Of a DNA stretch of 56,279 nucleotides, positions 1 through 9,402 are shown piece by piece. The notes beneath the pieces were generated by a model. That model did no database searches and was not told the DNA's origin. It worked only from the letters and a program-made list of their open reading frames with translations. A program made the position numbers and the translations under genes. Numbering within the stretch: the stretch's first letter is position 1; every line of letters starts with the position of its first letter. This DNA comes from CALLMJ01 sp964493765 (GTDB lineage Bacteria > Bacteroidota > Bacteroidia > J057 > CALLMJ01), in the NCBI GenBank assembly GCA_964493765.1, contig CAZBPK010000032.1:1-56279 (forward strand), in the 5' to 3' direction.

Positions 1-2
1 AA

Positions 3-116
3 GAAGAACGTTTAAAATTAATAGAAACTGCGAGGTTTTTGAAAACGTTAAATATTGATATTGAAGTTATTGCGAATAAAACAGGTTTAACAAAACAAGA
101 AATTGAGAATTTATAA
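3..116 (+). CDS. C-terminal end of a protein, possibly an Rpn-family PD-(D/E)XK transposase-like nuclease (partial)
   Basis: One frame is open from the left window edge to a TAA at 114-116 and gives 37 residues. The tail ends in a short helix followed by IANKTGLTKQEIENL. That resembles the usual C-terminus of Rpn/PD-(D/E)XK 'recombination-promoting nuclease/putative transposase' proteins, which end in a small helix-turn-helix-like motif of the type 'ITGLSIEEIEKL'. The catalytic part lies outside the window, so the family call rests only on this tail. It converges with the M28 peptidase gene, with a copy of the interspersed repeat between them. Confidence 0.4.
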   Translation, partial: EERLKLIETARFLKTLNIDIEVIANKTGLTKQEIENL

Positions 117-126
117 TGTTTAGTAA

Positions 127-255
127 GCGTGAGGGATGCGTTGGGCACGTAGTGGCACTGCCTTTTGACACTTTTGAAAAAAGTGGAAAAAGGATTGCCG
201 AAGCGATAGCGAAGCCCGAAGCAGCCCGACCCGCAGCGTAGCAAGGGACACGCCC
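127..255 (+). repeat. Interspersed mosaic repeat, copy 1
   Basis: This copy runs from GCGTGAGGGATGCG to CAAGGGACACGCCC. It has the 'GGGCACG..GTGGCACTGCC' 5' module, a central CCTTTTGACAC...GTGGAAAAAGG stem-loop and the '...CCCGCAGCGTAGCAAGGG' 3' module. It is GC-rich compared with the surrounding AT-rich DNA and lies between two convergent genes. Five more copies occur at 8673, 25585, 30513, 32894 and 55455. Confidence 0.85.
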
Positions 256-269
256 AAAATAATTATCTT

Positions 270-1289
270 TTAGTCCAAATCTTTATTCTTCTTTAAAGTT
301 ATATCATGGTATGCAATGTTAAATGCGGTACCAAAAATTAAATGAGCAATTTTCAATGTCTTGTCGTACATAATTTTATCGGAAGTATCCGTAACTTTGT
401 GATAATCATCATGTAAACCTGAAAAATAAAAAATTACGGGGATATTTTTTTTTGCAAAGTTGTAATGGTCAGAACGGTAGTATAAACGAAGTTTGTCGGT
501 TTTGGAATTGTAATCGTAATCTAGTGTAAGGTTTACATGTTTTAAGTTAATATTTTCGTTAATTTCATGTAAATCATTGCTGATAAAATTAGAACCAATA
601 ATGTAAACATAATCTTTTTGATTAAGCTTTTGATGTTTATCATCAACGCGCCCAATCATATCCACGTTTAAATCGGTAATTACATTTTGAAGATTAATTG
701 GAGGGTTATCGGTAAAAAATTCTGAACCAATTAAGCCTTTTTCTTCAGCGGAAAAAAATAAAATGATAATGCTTCTACGAGCAGGGAAGCCGTCTTTTTT
801 GAGTTTAGAAAAAATTCTTGCAAGCTCTAAGAGAGTAGAGGTACCAGAGCCATTATCGTCAGCTCCGTTATAAACTCCGTCCTTTCCTAAACCGAGATGG
901 TCATAATGAGCAGATAAAATGACGTATTCATGAGCTAAATCTGTTCCTTTCAACAAACCTGCTACATTAAAGGATTTTCTGGGATTTAATTTCCCAAAAG
1001 AAAAATATTGAAAAAAAGATTTTTGGTTTGCAGAATCTAAAAATAAAGGTTCAAAACCTAAAGCTTGAAGATGAGATTTTAAATAAAGACCTGCAACAAA
1101 TTGTCCTTTTTCACCACTTTCTCTACCTTCTAACCAATCATGAGCTAAAAACTCTAAATGAGATTTTATGGTTTGAGTATCAATTTGTGATAAATAAATA
1201 GGTAATAAAACATCAGGAGTTTGAGCAAATGAATGTTGAGTCCAATAAGAAATCGTAAAAATTAGGATTTTGAATACCATTTTTTTCAT
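270..1289 (-). CDS. M28 family zinc metallopeptidase, secreted
   Basis: The 339-residue product starts with a signal peptide of about 22 residues (MKKMVFKILI...SFAQ). It is a predicted co-catalytic di-zinc aminopeptidase of family M28, exported to the periplasm or outside. The zinc ligands are visible: H128 in SAHYDHLG, D144 in NGADDNGSG, E182/E183 in FSAEEKG, D210 in NVDMIGR and H297 in HDDYHK. The PA domain found in some relatives is absent, so this is the short form. It is the last gene of a minus-strand cluster and starts two bases after the stop of the upstream gene, which implies co-transcription. Family assignment is firm; the substrate is unknown. Confidence 0.9.
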   Translation of the reverse strand: MKKMVFKILIFTISYWTQHSFAQTPDVLLPIYLSQIDTQTIKSHLEFLAHDWLEGRESGEKGQFVAGLYLKSHLQALGFEPLFLDSANQKSFFQYFSFGKLNPRKSFNVAGLLKGTDLAHEYVILSAHYDHLGLGKDGVYNGADDNGSGTSTLLELARIFSKLKKDGFPARRSIIILFFSAEEKGLIGSEFFTDNPPINLQNVITDLNVDMIGRVDDKHQKLNQKDYVYIIGSNFISNDLHEINENINLKHVNLTLDYDYNSKTDKLRLYYRSDHYNFAKKNIPVIFYFSGLHDDYHKVTDTSDKIMYDKTLKIAHLIFGTAFNIAYHDITLKKNKDLD

Positions 1290-1291
1290 AA

Positions 1292-2104
1292 CTAAATCAT
1301 TTCTTGAATTTCACTTAAAGCATTTTGGTAAGATTCTGTCTCTGAATAAATTTCATCAATTGTATTCACAAAATCATTAATATTGGTTTTAGATAAAGAG
1401 TTTTCGTAGAGGTATTCTAAAGTATCTTCAATAGTTTTTAATTGTAAATCAGCTACTGATAAATCTTCTCTTAGAGCAGTTATCTTCGTAATCCTTTTGC
1501 TTAATAAATCAGCTCTTTGTTGTAAAAGATTTTTTTTCTTACCATCAGCATTTTTGATTTCATTTAAAATGTCATCCAATTCACGAGTCAATTTAAAGGT
1601 ATCAGATTGAGAAAGTTGTTTATGGTACAGTTCACTCATGAGTAAATGTTGGGCATAAGACTTGGTAAGTTTATCGGTATTCTCTTTAATAATCATTAAA
1701 ATTCCATCGGTACTTGCACCTGAATCAATACTTTTTTGGAGTAGTTGATCTTTTCTTTGATAAAATTTTACGAATTTTTTTAAAGATTCTTTGGAAAGTT
1801 TGCTAATGGTTTCTGCAATTGCTAATTCTTCATTAAGAATATTACGTTCAAGAATATATTTTTTATTAACATTGTTTTGAAATTGAGGATTTTTTGCTAT
1901 AAAACCCAACAATAACAACTCTAAACCTACAGATAAAGATAAAATGGCTTCAGTGGGTATTCTAAATCCAACTGAATGAGTAAAAAAATAATTTACTACA
2001 ATGGAACCGACAAACAAAAAAAACATCACTGTGAGCAAAACTAAGTTTACGGGAAGTTGAAAAGCTTCTTTAAAATAATTAATAGGATAATCTTTTGCTG
2101 TCAT
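1292..2104 (-). CDS. Hypothetical membrane protein with a cytoplasmic coiled coil
   Basis: This 270-residue protein matches no family I recognise. Two hydrophobic segments lie near the N-terminus (about residues 18-40 and 50-68), followed by a long, charged, Lys/Glu/Leu-rich helical region (about 75-270) that looks like a coiled coil. The topology is probably two transmembrane helices anchoring a helical domain. A TATATTTG -7 box lies 17 bases upstream of the ATG, so this gene and the M28 peptidase behind it may have their own promoter in addition to read-through from tatD. Confidence 0.75.
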   Translation of the reverse strand: MTAKDYPINYFKEAFQLPVNLVLLTVMFFLFVGSIVVNYFFTHSVGFRIPTEAILSLSVGLELLLLGFIAKNPQFQNNVNKKYILERNILNEELAIAETISKLSKESLKKFVKFYQRKDQLLQKSIDSGASTDGILMIIKENTDKLTKSYAQHLLMSELYHKQLSQSDTFKLTRELDDILNEIKNADGKKKNLLQQRADLLSKRITKITALREDLSVADLQLKTIEDTLEYLYENSLSKTNINDFVNTIDEIYSETESYQNALSEIQEMI

Positions 2105-2121
2105 TATGTATTAAATTGATG

Positions 2122-2129
2122 CAAATATA
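2122..2129 (-). promoter_or_regulatory. Putative Bacteroidota -7 promoter box (TATATTTG)
   Basis: The minus strand reads TATATTTG, matching TAnnTTTG, 17 bases before the ATG at 2104. No clear TTTG -33 box is visible. It would drive the hypothetical membrane protein and the M28 peptidase. Confidence 0.5.
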
Positions 2130-2143
2130 CAAAAAAAGGATTT

Positions 2144-2929
2144 TTAAATGGGTTCTATAGGACTTAATCCGAATAGTTTTTTTGCATTTAGTGTGGTAAC
2201 TTCTGCAATTTTTTCAATAGTACAATTATAGATTTCTGCTAATTTTTGTGAAATTAAAGGAATATAAGCAGGCTCATTTCTTTTACCACGAAAAGGAACT
2301 GGACTTAAATACGGAGAATCTGTTTCTAAAACTATGTATTCTAAAGGGATTTTAGATAATGTTTCGGGAAGTTTAGAGTTTTTATAAGTTAAAACCCCAC
2401 CAATACCCATCAAAAAACCGAGTTTCATAATTTCTTTAGCTTGTTCATAGCTACCTGAAAAACAATGAAATATACCTTTTAAATTACCCTCTTGGCAGCT
2501 TTTGATTACATCAATAGTATCATACATAGCATCACGAGTATGAAGAATTAAAGGCAATTTTTTTTCTTTTGCCCACTCTGCTTGAATGCTTAATGCCTCT
2601 TTTTGCTCTTTTATAAAAGTTTTATCCCAATAATAATCTAAGCCTGTTTCTCCTACCCCCCAAAAAGAATATTCATTGAAAAGCGCGTACATTTTATTCA
2701 AGATATCTTCATAATTTTCTTTTACACTACAGGGATGAAGCCCTAACATGGGGTAACAAAAATTAGGATATTTTTGAGCCAGATGCATCATGGTAGAAAT
2801 GGTTTCTTCATCAACATTTGGTAAAAAGCAGGCTTCTAATTGTGCATTTTGAGCATTTAAAATGACTTTGTCTATATCCTCATGAAACTGTTCATCAAAT
2901 AAATGTGTGTGTGTATCAATAAATTTCAT
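2144..2929 (-). CDS. TatD-family metal-dependent hydrolase (DNase)
   Basis: The 261-residue product has the full TatD amidohydrolase-fold signature set: DTHTHL at the N-terminus, GLHPC, GVGETGLDYYW, LILHTRDA, GIFHCFSGS and ETDSPYLSPVPFRGKRNEP near the C-terminus. Family members are metal-dependent 3'-5' exonucleases or hydrolases in the cytoplasm. Its length is normal for the family. It starts six bases after the rhomboid stop, within the polyprenyl synthetase - rhomboid - tatD run. Confidence 0.92.
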   Translation of the reverse strand: MKFIDTHTHLFDEQFHEDIDKVILNAQNAQLEACFLPNVDEETISTMMHLAQKYPNFCYPMLGLHPCSVKENYEDILNKMYALFNEYSFWGVGETGLDYYWDKTFIKEQKEALSIQAEWAKEKKLPLILHTRDAMYDTIDVIKSCQEGNLKGIFHCFSGSYEQAKEIMKLGFLMGIGGVLTYKNSKLPETLSKIPLEYIVLETDSPYLSPVPFRGKRNEPAYIPLISQKLAEIYNCTIEKIAEVTTLNAKKLFGLSPIEPI

Positions 2930-2935
2930 AGTGAA

Positions 2936-3532
2936 TCAAAGAATATAAATTTCTTTTAAGAAATAAATAAAAGCGTAAGGGTCAACGAAAGAAGCAAAAA
3001 TAAAACCCGCTAAAGCGCCCCAAAGATGTGCAGAATGATTAATTCTATCATTTATATTTTTTGAAGCATAATGACTAAAAACTATAAAAAGAATTGCATA
3101 TAAAATAGCAGGCATAGGAAATAAAAATACATATACTTTTGTCCATGGATAATATAAAATTACACCAAAAACTACTCCAGAAACTGCTCCAGATGCTCCT
3201 AAACTTGCATAATCATTATTATTGTTTTGTAAATAAGAAGGTATATGGCTAATAATTTGTGCAAATATATACAAACCAGCAAACGCTATATGACCCATTT
3301 GTTTTTCTAAAACGGGACCAAAGAAAAAGAAAGTCATCATATTAAATAAAAGATGCATAAAATCTGCATGAATTAAAGCAGAAGTTAAAAAACGGTACCA
3401 TTCTTTCTTTTTAGCAATTCTTTTTGGTATAAATAAAAACTTATCTAAGGTGTTAGCATCTTGGAATAAACTTGTTACAATCGTAGCCAACAAAATAAAT
3501 GAACTTACTGGAAACAGACGTATAAAATTCAT
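2936..3532 (-). CDS. Rhomboid family intramembrane serine protease
   Basis: The 198-residue integral membrane protein has about six hydrophobic segments. It carries the rhomboid hallmarks: HADFMHLLFN in the second helix, the nucleophile S114 in GASGAVSG, and the catalytic histidine H169 in HSAHLWGALAG. It would cleave transmembrane substrates within the bilayer. It starts three bases after the polyprenyl synthetase stop, so the two are almost certainly co-transcribed. Substrates cannot be inferred. Confidence 0.92.
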   Translation of the reverse strand: MNFIRLFPVSSFILLATIVTSLFQDANTLDKFLFIPKRIAKKKEWYRFLTSALIHADFMHLLFNMMTFFFFGPVLEKQMGHIAFAGLYIFAQIISHIPSYLQNNNNDYASLGASGAVSGVVFGVILYYPWTKVYVFLFPMPAILYAILFIVFSHYASKNINDRINHSAHLWGALAGFIFASFVDPYAFIYFLKEIYIL

Positions 3533-3535
3533 TTT

Positions 3536-4501
3536 TTATTTTTTTCTATTTTGAACAGCAAATAAATAATTACGTAGATTTTCTATATTAGCATGGTTTT
3601 CAATTTCTTGCATGAGTTGATAAGCATGTTGGAAATACATATTACTCATATTAACACATTTTTCTCCTACACCGGTTCTTTCAAAAATGGATTTTACAGC
3701 AAAAATTTTATCTTCTGGTTTGTTGTGAGTTTTTAACCAATACTGTAAATCATCATAATCGGAACCAATAGAATCTTGAATCGCAGAAATCAACAGAAAG
3801 GTTTTCTTATTTTCTAAAATATCGCCCCCAATTTTTTTTCCAAATTGAGCATCACCAAAAACATCAAAATAATCATCTTGCAATTGAAAACCCATTCCCA
3901 TGGATTCCCCAATGTGGTAAAATTTTTGAACAATTTCATCTGAAACTCCTGCTGCCATAGCACCTAAACCCATAGATGCTCCTAACAAAACAGCAGTTTT
4001 TCTTCTAATCATTTGTAGATACTCTTCAATGGTTACATTGTCATTCTTTTCAGATAAAACCAAATCATACATTTGACCTTCACAAACTTCAATAGCGGCT
4101 TTAGAGAAAAAATTAATCATTTGATGAGCCATAAATGGATAAGCGATTACCATTTTTTGATATACTAAAGCAAGCATATTGTCGCCTGCTAAAATAGCGG
4201 TATTCGTGTTATATTTACGATGTACAGTAGGAACTCCCCTTCTTAAATCGGCATTATCCATAATATCATCATGGATTAAGGTAAAATTATGAAATAACTC
4301 AATACTTATAGCTAATTCATAAATGGAATTCGTAAAATCTTGTTGAAAACATTGATAGCTTAATAAGCAAAGAAGAGGTCTTACTCTTTTGGCAGGCAAT
4401 TGAAGTATATAACGCATTGGTGCGTATAAACCATCAGGAAATTTATTGAGTTCAGGTTGATTTTGTAACCTATGCTCAAATTCATCTAATAAATCTTGCA
4501 T
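3536..4501 (-). CDS. Polyprenyl (geranylgeranyl/octaprenyl-type) diphosphate synthase
   Basis: This is a trans-isoprenyl diphosphate synthase with both aspartate-rich motifs, HDDIMDNADLRRG and QLQDDYFDVFGD, plus a typical RVRPLLCLL segment near the N-terminus. It condenses isopentenyl diphosphate with allylic diphosphates to make quinone side chains or similar lipids. I chose the ATG at 4501 (MQDLLDEFEHRL) over the ATG at 4519 because the latter overlaps a TATTTTTG -7 box. With the 4501 start the product is 321 residues, normal for the family. It is the first gene of the cluster with rhomboid and tatD. Chain length cannot be predicted from the sequence alone. Confidence 0.92.
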   Translation of the reverse strand: MQDLLDEFEHRLQNQPELNKFPDGLYAPMRYILQLPAKRVRPLLCLLSYQCFQQDFTNSIYELAISIELFHNFTLIHDDIMDNADLRRGVPTVHRKYNTNTAILAGDNMLALVYQKMVIAYPFMAHQMINFFSKAAIEVCEGQMYDLVLSEKNDNVTIEEYLQMIRRKTAVLLGASMGLGAMAAGVSDEIVQKFYHIGESMGMGFQLQDDYFDVFGDAQFGKKIGGDILENKKTFLLISAIQDSIGSDYDDLQYWLKTHNKPEDKIFAVKSIFERTGVGEKCVNMSNMYFQHAYQLMQEIENHANIENLRNYLFAVQNRKK

Positions 4502-4508
4502 AAGTTTG

Positions 4509-4516
4509 CAAAAATA
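4509..4516 (-). promoter_or_regulatory. -7 promoter box (TATTTTTG), near-leaderless start
   Basis: The minus strand reads TATTTTTG, matching TAnnTTTG, and ends 7 bases before the ATG at 4501. Transcription would begin at or just before the start codon. The box also argues against the upstream ATG at 4519. Confidence 0.6.
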
Positions 4517-4605
4517 CAAATATTTTTGTCTAAAAAGGAATTTTAGTGTTTATAGTTTTGATCAGTATTTCTTCAACAAATTTAAATTCAAAGTGTGAAA
4601 AATCA

Positions 4606-4634
4606 AAAATGGGAGCAATAAACGCCCCCATTTT
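4606..4634 (-). terminator. Rho-independent terminator of the PKD/T9SS gene
   Basis: An inverted repeat with arms AAAATGGG.GC and GC..CCCATTTT around a short AATAAA loop lies downstream of the minus-strand stop at 4659. A T-rich stretch follows on the minus strand. Confidence 0.65.
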
Positions 4635-4658
4635 CAAAACTTATAAAAAAACTTTCTT

Positions 4659-7600
4659 TTACCTTAAAACGGTTAAGTTACCTGTATAGATTTTTTCACC
4701 AATTTTTACTTGATAAAAATAGACTCCATCAGCGACGTCCTTGTTGTTTAGGTCTTTGGCTTGCCATGTATCATTTGCGCCATCACCTTTTCCTACTACT
4801 TTTCCCCATCTATCATAAATTACAAAACTTACATTTTCTTTGCCTTTATAATCAATTTTCCAAACATCATTCACAAAATCACCATTTGGAGTAATTACGT
4901 TGAAGAAAGTGATAGTGGGTTCTACCACAATATATTTTCCTTTACTGATTGAATAGGTACAACCTTGTGCAGTAGTAACTACTAGAGTAACGGTATATTC
5001 GCCGGGTAACAAATATTGAATAGTAGGGTTTCTATCCGTAGAACTCATTGCGTTTCCAAAATCCCAGAACCATGTCAAGGCACCTTGAGTAGTATCTGTA
5101 AACTGAACCCAGACATCAGGTAAATACATAATAGAATCCGTATTGGCATTAGACAAGAACCCAGGCACAACTGCTGGTTCTATCGTAATATAAGATTCTA
5201 AACTGCTAGTATCTTGACAACCTGCAAAAGCATAGGTAGTCAATTTCACAAGATAAGTTCCAGGGCTTTGGTAAGTATGATAAGGATTTTGAACATTCAC
5301 CACAGGCGAACCATCTCCAAAATCCCAAATCCAAGCATCTGCCTGCAAAGATAAATCTTGGAAAGAAACAGTCATACCTACACAGCCTTGTTCATAACTA
5401 TAAGCAAAATTGGTCAAAGGTTTTTTCTTCACATGAATGGTGACAGAATCAAAATCTTCGCACAAACCTTCATAGATACGCACATAATAAGTGGTAGTGG
5501 TATCGGGATTCACAATTAAAACTTGATTAGTTCCTTCTATATTGAAAGGCAAAGTAAACCACTCAAAACTTGCAGAGCCTAGACCACCGTATGCAATTAA
5601 ATGAAGTGTATCCCTTTGACAAATCGTATCCTTAGAGGTGTAAATTTGAGGATTAATTTCTGGACTTACAGTAATTTTTACAGAATCTATGACCGTACAA
5701 TTGCCAAGTGTGGCATATAAGTAATAAGTAACCGTTTCTTTGGGATTAGCAATAGGATTTAAAACATTAGGATTAGATAAATCACTAGTAGGTAGCCATT
5801 GATAAGTAACCGGTTCATAAGGATTTATAGATTTTGCGGGAATTTGAACACTTTCACCATAACAAATAAACAAACCATTAGGACTTTGCGTAGAATCTGC
5901 CCATATTTGAGGGACAGGGCGAACATTCACGGTAACCGTTGCTGGGCTTCCTTCGCAACCTTCATAACCTACGTATAACGTATAAACCGTTGTATCATTT
6001 GGAGAAGCCCAAGGATTGGCAATGGTAGAATCACTTAAACCTGTACCAGGAACCCAACGGTAAGTCAAAGGACCTGATGGAGGATTCGCTGAAAAGCCTT
6101 GTAATTGAACACTATCCCCAGGACAAATATCTTCTATAGAACTCACTACTCCAGCAGTAGGTCTTGGATGAACCGTTACGACAACACTGTCCACTACACT
6201 TTGGCAACCATTAGAAAATACTGTTAAAAAGTAAGTAGTAGTAAAAGGGGGAGATGCCATAGGCAAAGCCGCTGTAGAATCCGATAATCCTATAGAAGGT
6301 TGCCATAAATACGTATAACCTGAACTTCCCCCCGAAGGAACTTCCCCAATTTGAACGCTATCATTAGGGCAAATAGATTTATCGGGACCTGCATTCGCAA
6401 CAGGCTGAGGAATAACATGCACCGTAACCGTTGATAAAGTATCTAATGTAGTAGGATTAGAAGAACAACCCGACAAATTAGAAATAGCCACTAAAGTGTA
6501 AATAGTAGTAGTATCAGGAGTAGCATAAGGATTAGCCACCGTAGAATCACTCAATCCTGAACCGGGTATCCATAAGAAACTATAAGAACCTGCTCCGCCT
6601 GTAGCAGAGCCTTGTAAATACACCCCTTGCCCCGTTCCTTGGCAGATATAAAAATCAGGACCAGCATTCGCAATAGGTACTGTATCTACCACCACTAACA
6701 CTTTTGCAGTATCACTTAAACAGCCATAACTATCCGTTACCACTAAAGAATACAGCGTTGTAACCGTTGGATTGGCAATAGGATTGGCAATAAAAGGATT
6801 GGATAGCCCTGTAGAAGGTATCCATTGATAAATGGGTGTACCTGTTGCAGTAACATTCGCCTGAATTTGAACTCCGCCCTGACCTTGACATACAGCATAC
6901 TGAGCCTGCGAAAAATTGACAGTAGGTCTCGGTATCACTTCTACTCGTACAGAATCTATTACATTAGGAACACACCCCTGGCAGTCGGCAGTAAGATAAT
7001 AAACTGTTGTGGTATCAGGAGTAGCCAAAGGATTCAAAACCGAAGGATTATCCAAGCCTATTACAGGAGTCCAAGAAACCGTACAATTGGGATTACCTTG
7101 ATAAATATTTCCTTGTAATGTAACCGAAGAACCTTTACAAATAATCACATCGTTTCCTGCATCTACCACTGGTTTATCGTTGACTTGAATAGTAAAAGCA
7201 GTATCGTTAGAGCAAGGTCCTTGATTAATTTGAAGGGTAATATTTTTAATTCCTGATGTTGTCCATACTATTTGATAAGGACCTGGTCCTGAACCACTTA
7301 ATACAATACCGTTATCAAAGTTCCAAACAAAGTTCATTCCTGTATAAACACTGTCTGCGTAAGCAATGGTAGCGGTATCCGTTCTACAAACAGAAGTGGG
7401 GGCGTTGATGCCTGTTGAAGGTGCAGGAAAAACAGTTACAGGGTAATAAACCGTATCGCCTTGGCAAGGTCCATCGGTAGGAACGATTTTATAAATTGTG
7501 GATTGTGTAGGGGTTACAATAATTGTGGGACCCACAAAACCACCTGGGAACCATGTAAAATTGGTAGCACCAGAAGCGGTTAGTTGTGTAGATTCCCCTT

Positions 7601-8546
7601 CACATAAAGTTTGGTCTCCACTGATAATAATAGCGTTCCCCGGAGTAACATTAAAAGTTAAATTTCCATTTCCCGAGTTACCACATGCATCACGTAAACC
7701 ACAAGTAATATCTATGGTATATTGCCCACCTACAGTTATGGGAGGGGAAAAATAAATCGTTAAAGTATCGTTAATAGGATTCTGAATGGAAGAGCTACAA
7801 ACGGAACCACCTTGCACACTATCTACAGTATAAGGTCCTCCTGGTCCATTCAAAAAAACACAATTCGCAATATTCTGATTCATGAAAGCGATAGAATCGC
7901 ACAAAATGTTTTCAGTAAGTTTAAATTTTATTTGATTTCTTCCACAATTAATCCCCAAGAACTGTGTCAAATTAGGGGGGATTGTATCAAAAATAGAAGC
8001 CGTAGATAAACCAAAATCTAAGGTATAACCAAATTGGGAAGAAGAGAAGTTTGAAACATAAAGTACATAAGTTTCTCCGACATTTACGGGAATAAAAGCA
8101 TTAAATGGTGTTCCCGAAGCATTTTGGTTATTTAAAAAAGAACCTCCATTAGCTCCTGTAGCACCTGAAGTTCCTGAATAATTACAAGACACCTGTAGTG
8201 AAGCATTATTAAAAATATCCGAACAATTGGAATTAGTCAAATTAAATACTGCCCAATCATAGTCATCAAATGTATTATTCGGGGTAATAAGAAAGCCCAA
8301 GTCTCCGGGAGAAGTAACCGTAAAAATATACCATACTCCATTTTTTTCACCAGAACCTAAACAAGATGTAGAAGCGTTAATCTCATTATGAAAAGGAGGT
8401 GCGCCTGTTCCAGAAAAAGAATTAGGCTGAGAATAAACAGTTTGGCAAACAGGAATAGCACCTATACAATCGTATGCATAAGTTTGAGAGAAAGAGTTTT
8501 GGGAAAATATTATCCATATCAACAAAAACCACAGAAGATTTTTCAT
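4659..8546 (-). CDS. PKD-repeat protein with type B (gliding-motility-associated) T9SS C-terminal domain
   Basis: This 1295-residue secreted protein starts with a signal peptide (about residues 1-20, cleaved near SFSQ). The body holds about eight Ig/PKD-like repeats of some 90 residues with the theme 'W.P..GLS....ANP.A.P..TT.Y.L'. Two clearer PKD domains follow (WIWDFGDG near 1060 and WFWDFGNA near 1155). The last 85 residues, from ITPNGDFVNDVWKI through VIYDRWGKVV to the end, are the gliding-motility-associated (type B) sorting domain that directs export by the type IX system and surface attachment. It is probably a surface adhesin or filament component. The ligand is unknown, and no other T9SS machinery gene is in the window. 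Confidence 0.9.
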   Translation of the reverse strand: MKNLLWFLLIWIIFSQNSFSQTYAYDCIGAIPVCQTVYSQPNSFSGTGAPPFHNEINASTSCLGSGEKNGVWYIFTVTSPGDLGFLITPNNTFDDYDWAVFNLTNSNCSDIFNNASLQVSCNYSGTSGATGANGGSFLNNQNASGTPFNAFIPVNVGETYVLYVSNFSSSQFGYTLDFGLSTASIFDTIPPNLTQFLGINCGRNQIKFKLTENILCDSIAFMNQNIANCVFLNGPGGPYTVDSVQGGSVCSSSIQNPINDTLTIYFSPPITVGGQYTIDITCGLRDACGNSGNGNLTFNVTPGNAIIISGDQTLCEGESTQLTASGATNFTWFPGGFVGPTIIVTPTQSTIYKIVPTDGPCQGDTVYYPVTVFPAPSTGINAPTSVCRTDTATIAYADSVYTGMNFVWNFDNGIVLSGSGPGPYQIVWTTSGIKNITLQINQGPCSNDTAFTIQVNDKPVVDAGNDVIICKGSSVTLQGNIYQGNPNCTVSWTPVIGLDNPSVLNPLATPDTTTVYYLTADCQGCVPNVIDSVRVEVIPRPTVNFSQAQYAVCQGQGGVQIQANVTATGTPIYQWIPSTGLSNPFIANPIANPTVTTLYSLVVTDSYGCLSDTAKVLVVVDTVPIANAGPDFYICQGTGQGVYLQGSATGGAGSYSFLWIPGSGLSDSTVANPYATPDTTTIYTLVAISNLSGCSSNPTTLDTLSTVTVHVIPQPVANAGPDKSICPNDSVQIGEVPSGGSSGYTYLWQPSIGLSDSTAALPMASPPFTTTYFLTVFSNGCQSVVDSVVVTVHPRPTAGVVSSIEDICPGDSVQLQGFSANPPSGPLTYRWVPGTGLSDSTIANPWASPNDTTVYTLYVGYEGCEGSPATVTVNVRPVPQIWADSTQSPNGLFICYGESVQIPAKSINPYEPVTYQWLPTSDLSNPNVLNPIANPKETVTYYLYATLGNCTVIDSVKITVSPEINPQIYTSKDTICQRDTLHLIAYGGLGSASFEWFTLPFNIEGTNQVLIVNPDTTTTYYVRIYEGLCEDFDSVTIHVKKKPLTNFAYSYEQGCVGMTVSFQDLSLQADAWIWDFGDGSPVVNVQNPYHTYQSPGTYLVKLTTYAFAGCQDTSSLESYITIEPAVVPGFLSNANTDSIMYLPDVWVQFTDTTQGALTWFWDFGNAMSSTDRNPTIQYLLPGEYTVTLVVTTAQGCTYSISKGKYIVVEPTITFFNVITPNGDFVNDVWKIDYKGKENVSFVIYDRWGKVVGKGDGANDTWQAKDLNNKDVADGVYFYQVKIGEKIYTGNLTVLR

Positions 8547-8672
8547 TTTTAAATATTATCAAACTGCAATTTTAAGAAAAAAATTTTTTAATTACTAACT
8601 TTTCTTCTAAACTGTGCAAAAAAACTTGTCAATAGTTAGAACATAGATAAATTCAAGCATGGCTTGATAAAA

Positions 8673-8800
8673 GCGTGAGGGATGTGTAGGGCACGAAGTG
8701 GCACTGCCTTTGGCTGCGAAATATGAGCAGCCAAAGGATTGCCGAAGTGATAACGAAGCCCGAAAACAGCCCGACCCGCAGCATAGCAAGGGACACGCCC
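8673..8800 (+). repeat. Interspersed mosaic repeat, copy 2
   Basis: This copy has the GGGCACGAAGTGGCACTGCC 5' module, but the central stem is the second type: CCTTTGGCTGCGAA...AGCAGCCAAAGG. It lies between the start of the 1295-residue T9SS gene and the 3' end of the lipoprotein gene. It shows A/G differences in the later part (AAGTGATAACG, GAAAACAG). Confidence 0.85.
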
Positions 8801-8805
8801 TAATA

Positions 8806-9369
8806 CTAATCTTTTAAATAAGTTTGCATCTCTCCAAAATTATAGGAAATAATTGCTCCTTCAAATGCTTTGCAATATTCTGGAAGCCCAAAAGTTACAT
8901 TAAAATTAAATTTTTGCCCATCAAAATCAATCCCTAATTGGTTAAAATCAAAAGGAAATAAAGAAAAGTCCTTAAAACAATCTACGGAATTAGGGTCTTT
9001 CATAAAATTCTCAAATTCAATTTTAATCTTATTGTTGATTTCTGATAAAAGTTTATCCTTTTTATCGTTAAAAATAACATCATTTTTTACTTCTATCCAT
9101 TCATTTTTATCATTTTTCACAAAAAGTTGATATTGATAGGAATACCTTCCTTTACTATCTAGGTAGCCCTTACGGATGGATTGATATTTACTAAATGTAC
9201 AAGTTTTAATCAAAATTGGATTTTCATTACCTTCATTAGGCTCTTCTTTCTCAACACAACTAGAACTTAAATTTTCAATATTTTTTGTTGAACTTTTAGA
9301 TTCTTGATTAGATTTACAGCCAGCGGTAAAAATTGCGAAAACCAATCCTAAGATGATAAAATTTCTCAT
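8806..9369 (-). CDS. Hypothetical lipoprotein
   Basis: The 187-residue product has a lipoprotein signal: MRNF followed by a hydrophobic stretch and the lipobox FTAGC, with C18 as the lipidation site. A Ser/Glu/Asn-rich linker comes next. No domain is recognised in the remainder. It has its own TATCTTTG -7 box 7 bases before the ATG and is followed by repeat copy 2. It is probably anchored in the cell envelope; function unknown. Confidence 0.75.
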   Translation of the reverse strand: MRNFIILGLVFAIFTAGCKSNQESKSSTKNIENLSSSCVEKEEPNEGNENPILIKTCTFSKYQSIRKGYLDSKGRYSYQYQLFVKNDKNEWIEVKNDVIFNDKKDKLLSEINNKIKIEFENFMKDPNSVDCFKDFSLFPFDFNQLGIDFDGQKFNFNVTFGLPEYCKAFEGAIISYNFGEMQTYLKD

Positions 9370-9376
9370 AATTTTG

Positions 9377-9384
9377 CAAAGATA
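9377..9384 (-). promoter_or_regulatory. -7 promoter box (TATCTTTG) of the lipoprotein gene
   Basis: The minus strand reads TATCTTTG, a TAnnTTTG match, ending 7 bases before the ATG at 9369. The transcript would have almost no leader. Confidence 0.55.
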
Positions 9385-9402
9385 AACAAAAAAATGATAA
9401 GT

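Noticed and set aside
127..255. Repeats considered as a CRISPR array or IS element
   Set aside because: Copies are single, far apart, about 125 bases long and contain no spacers or transposase. They are scattered between genes.
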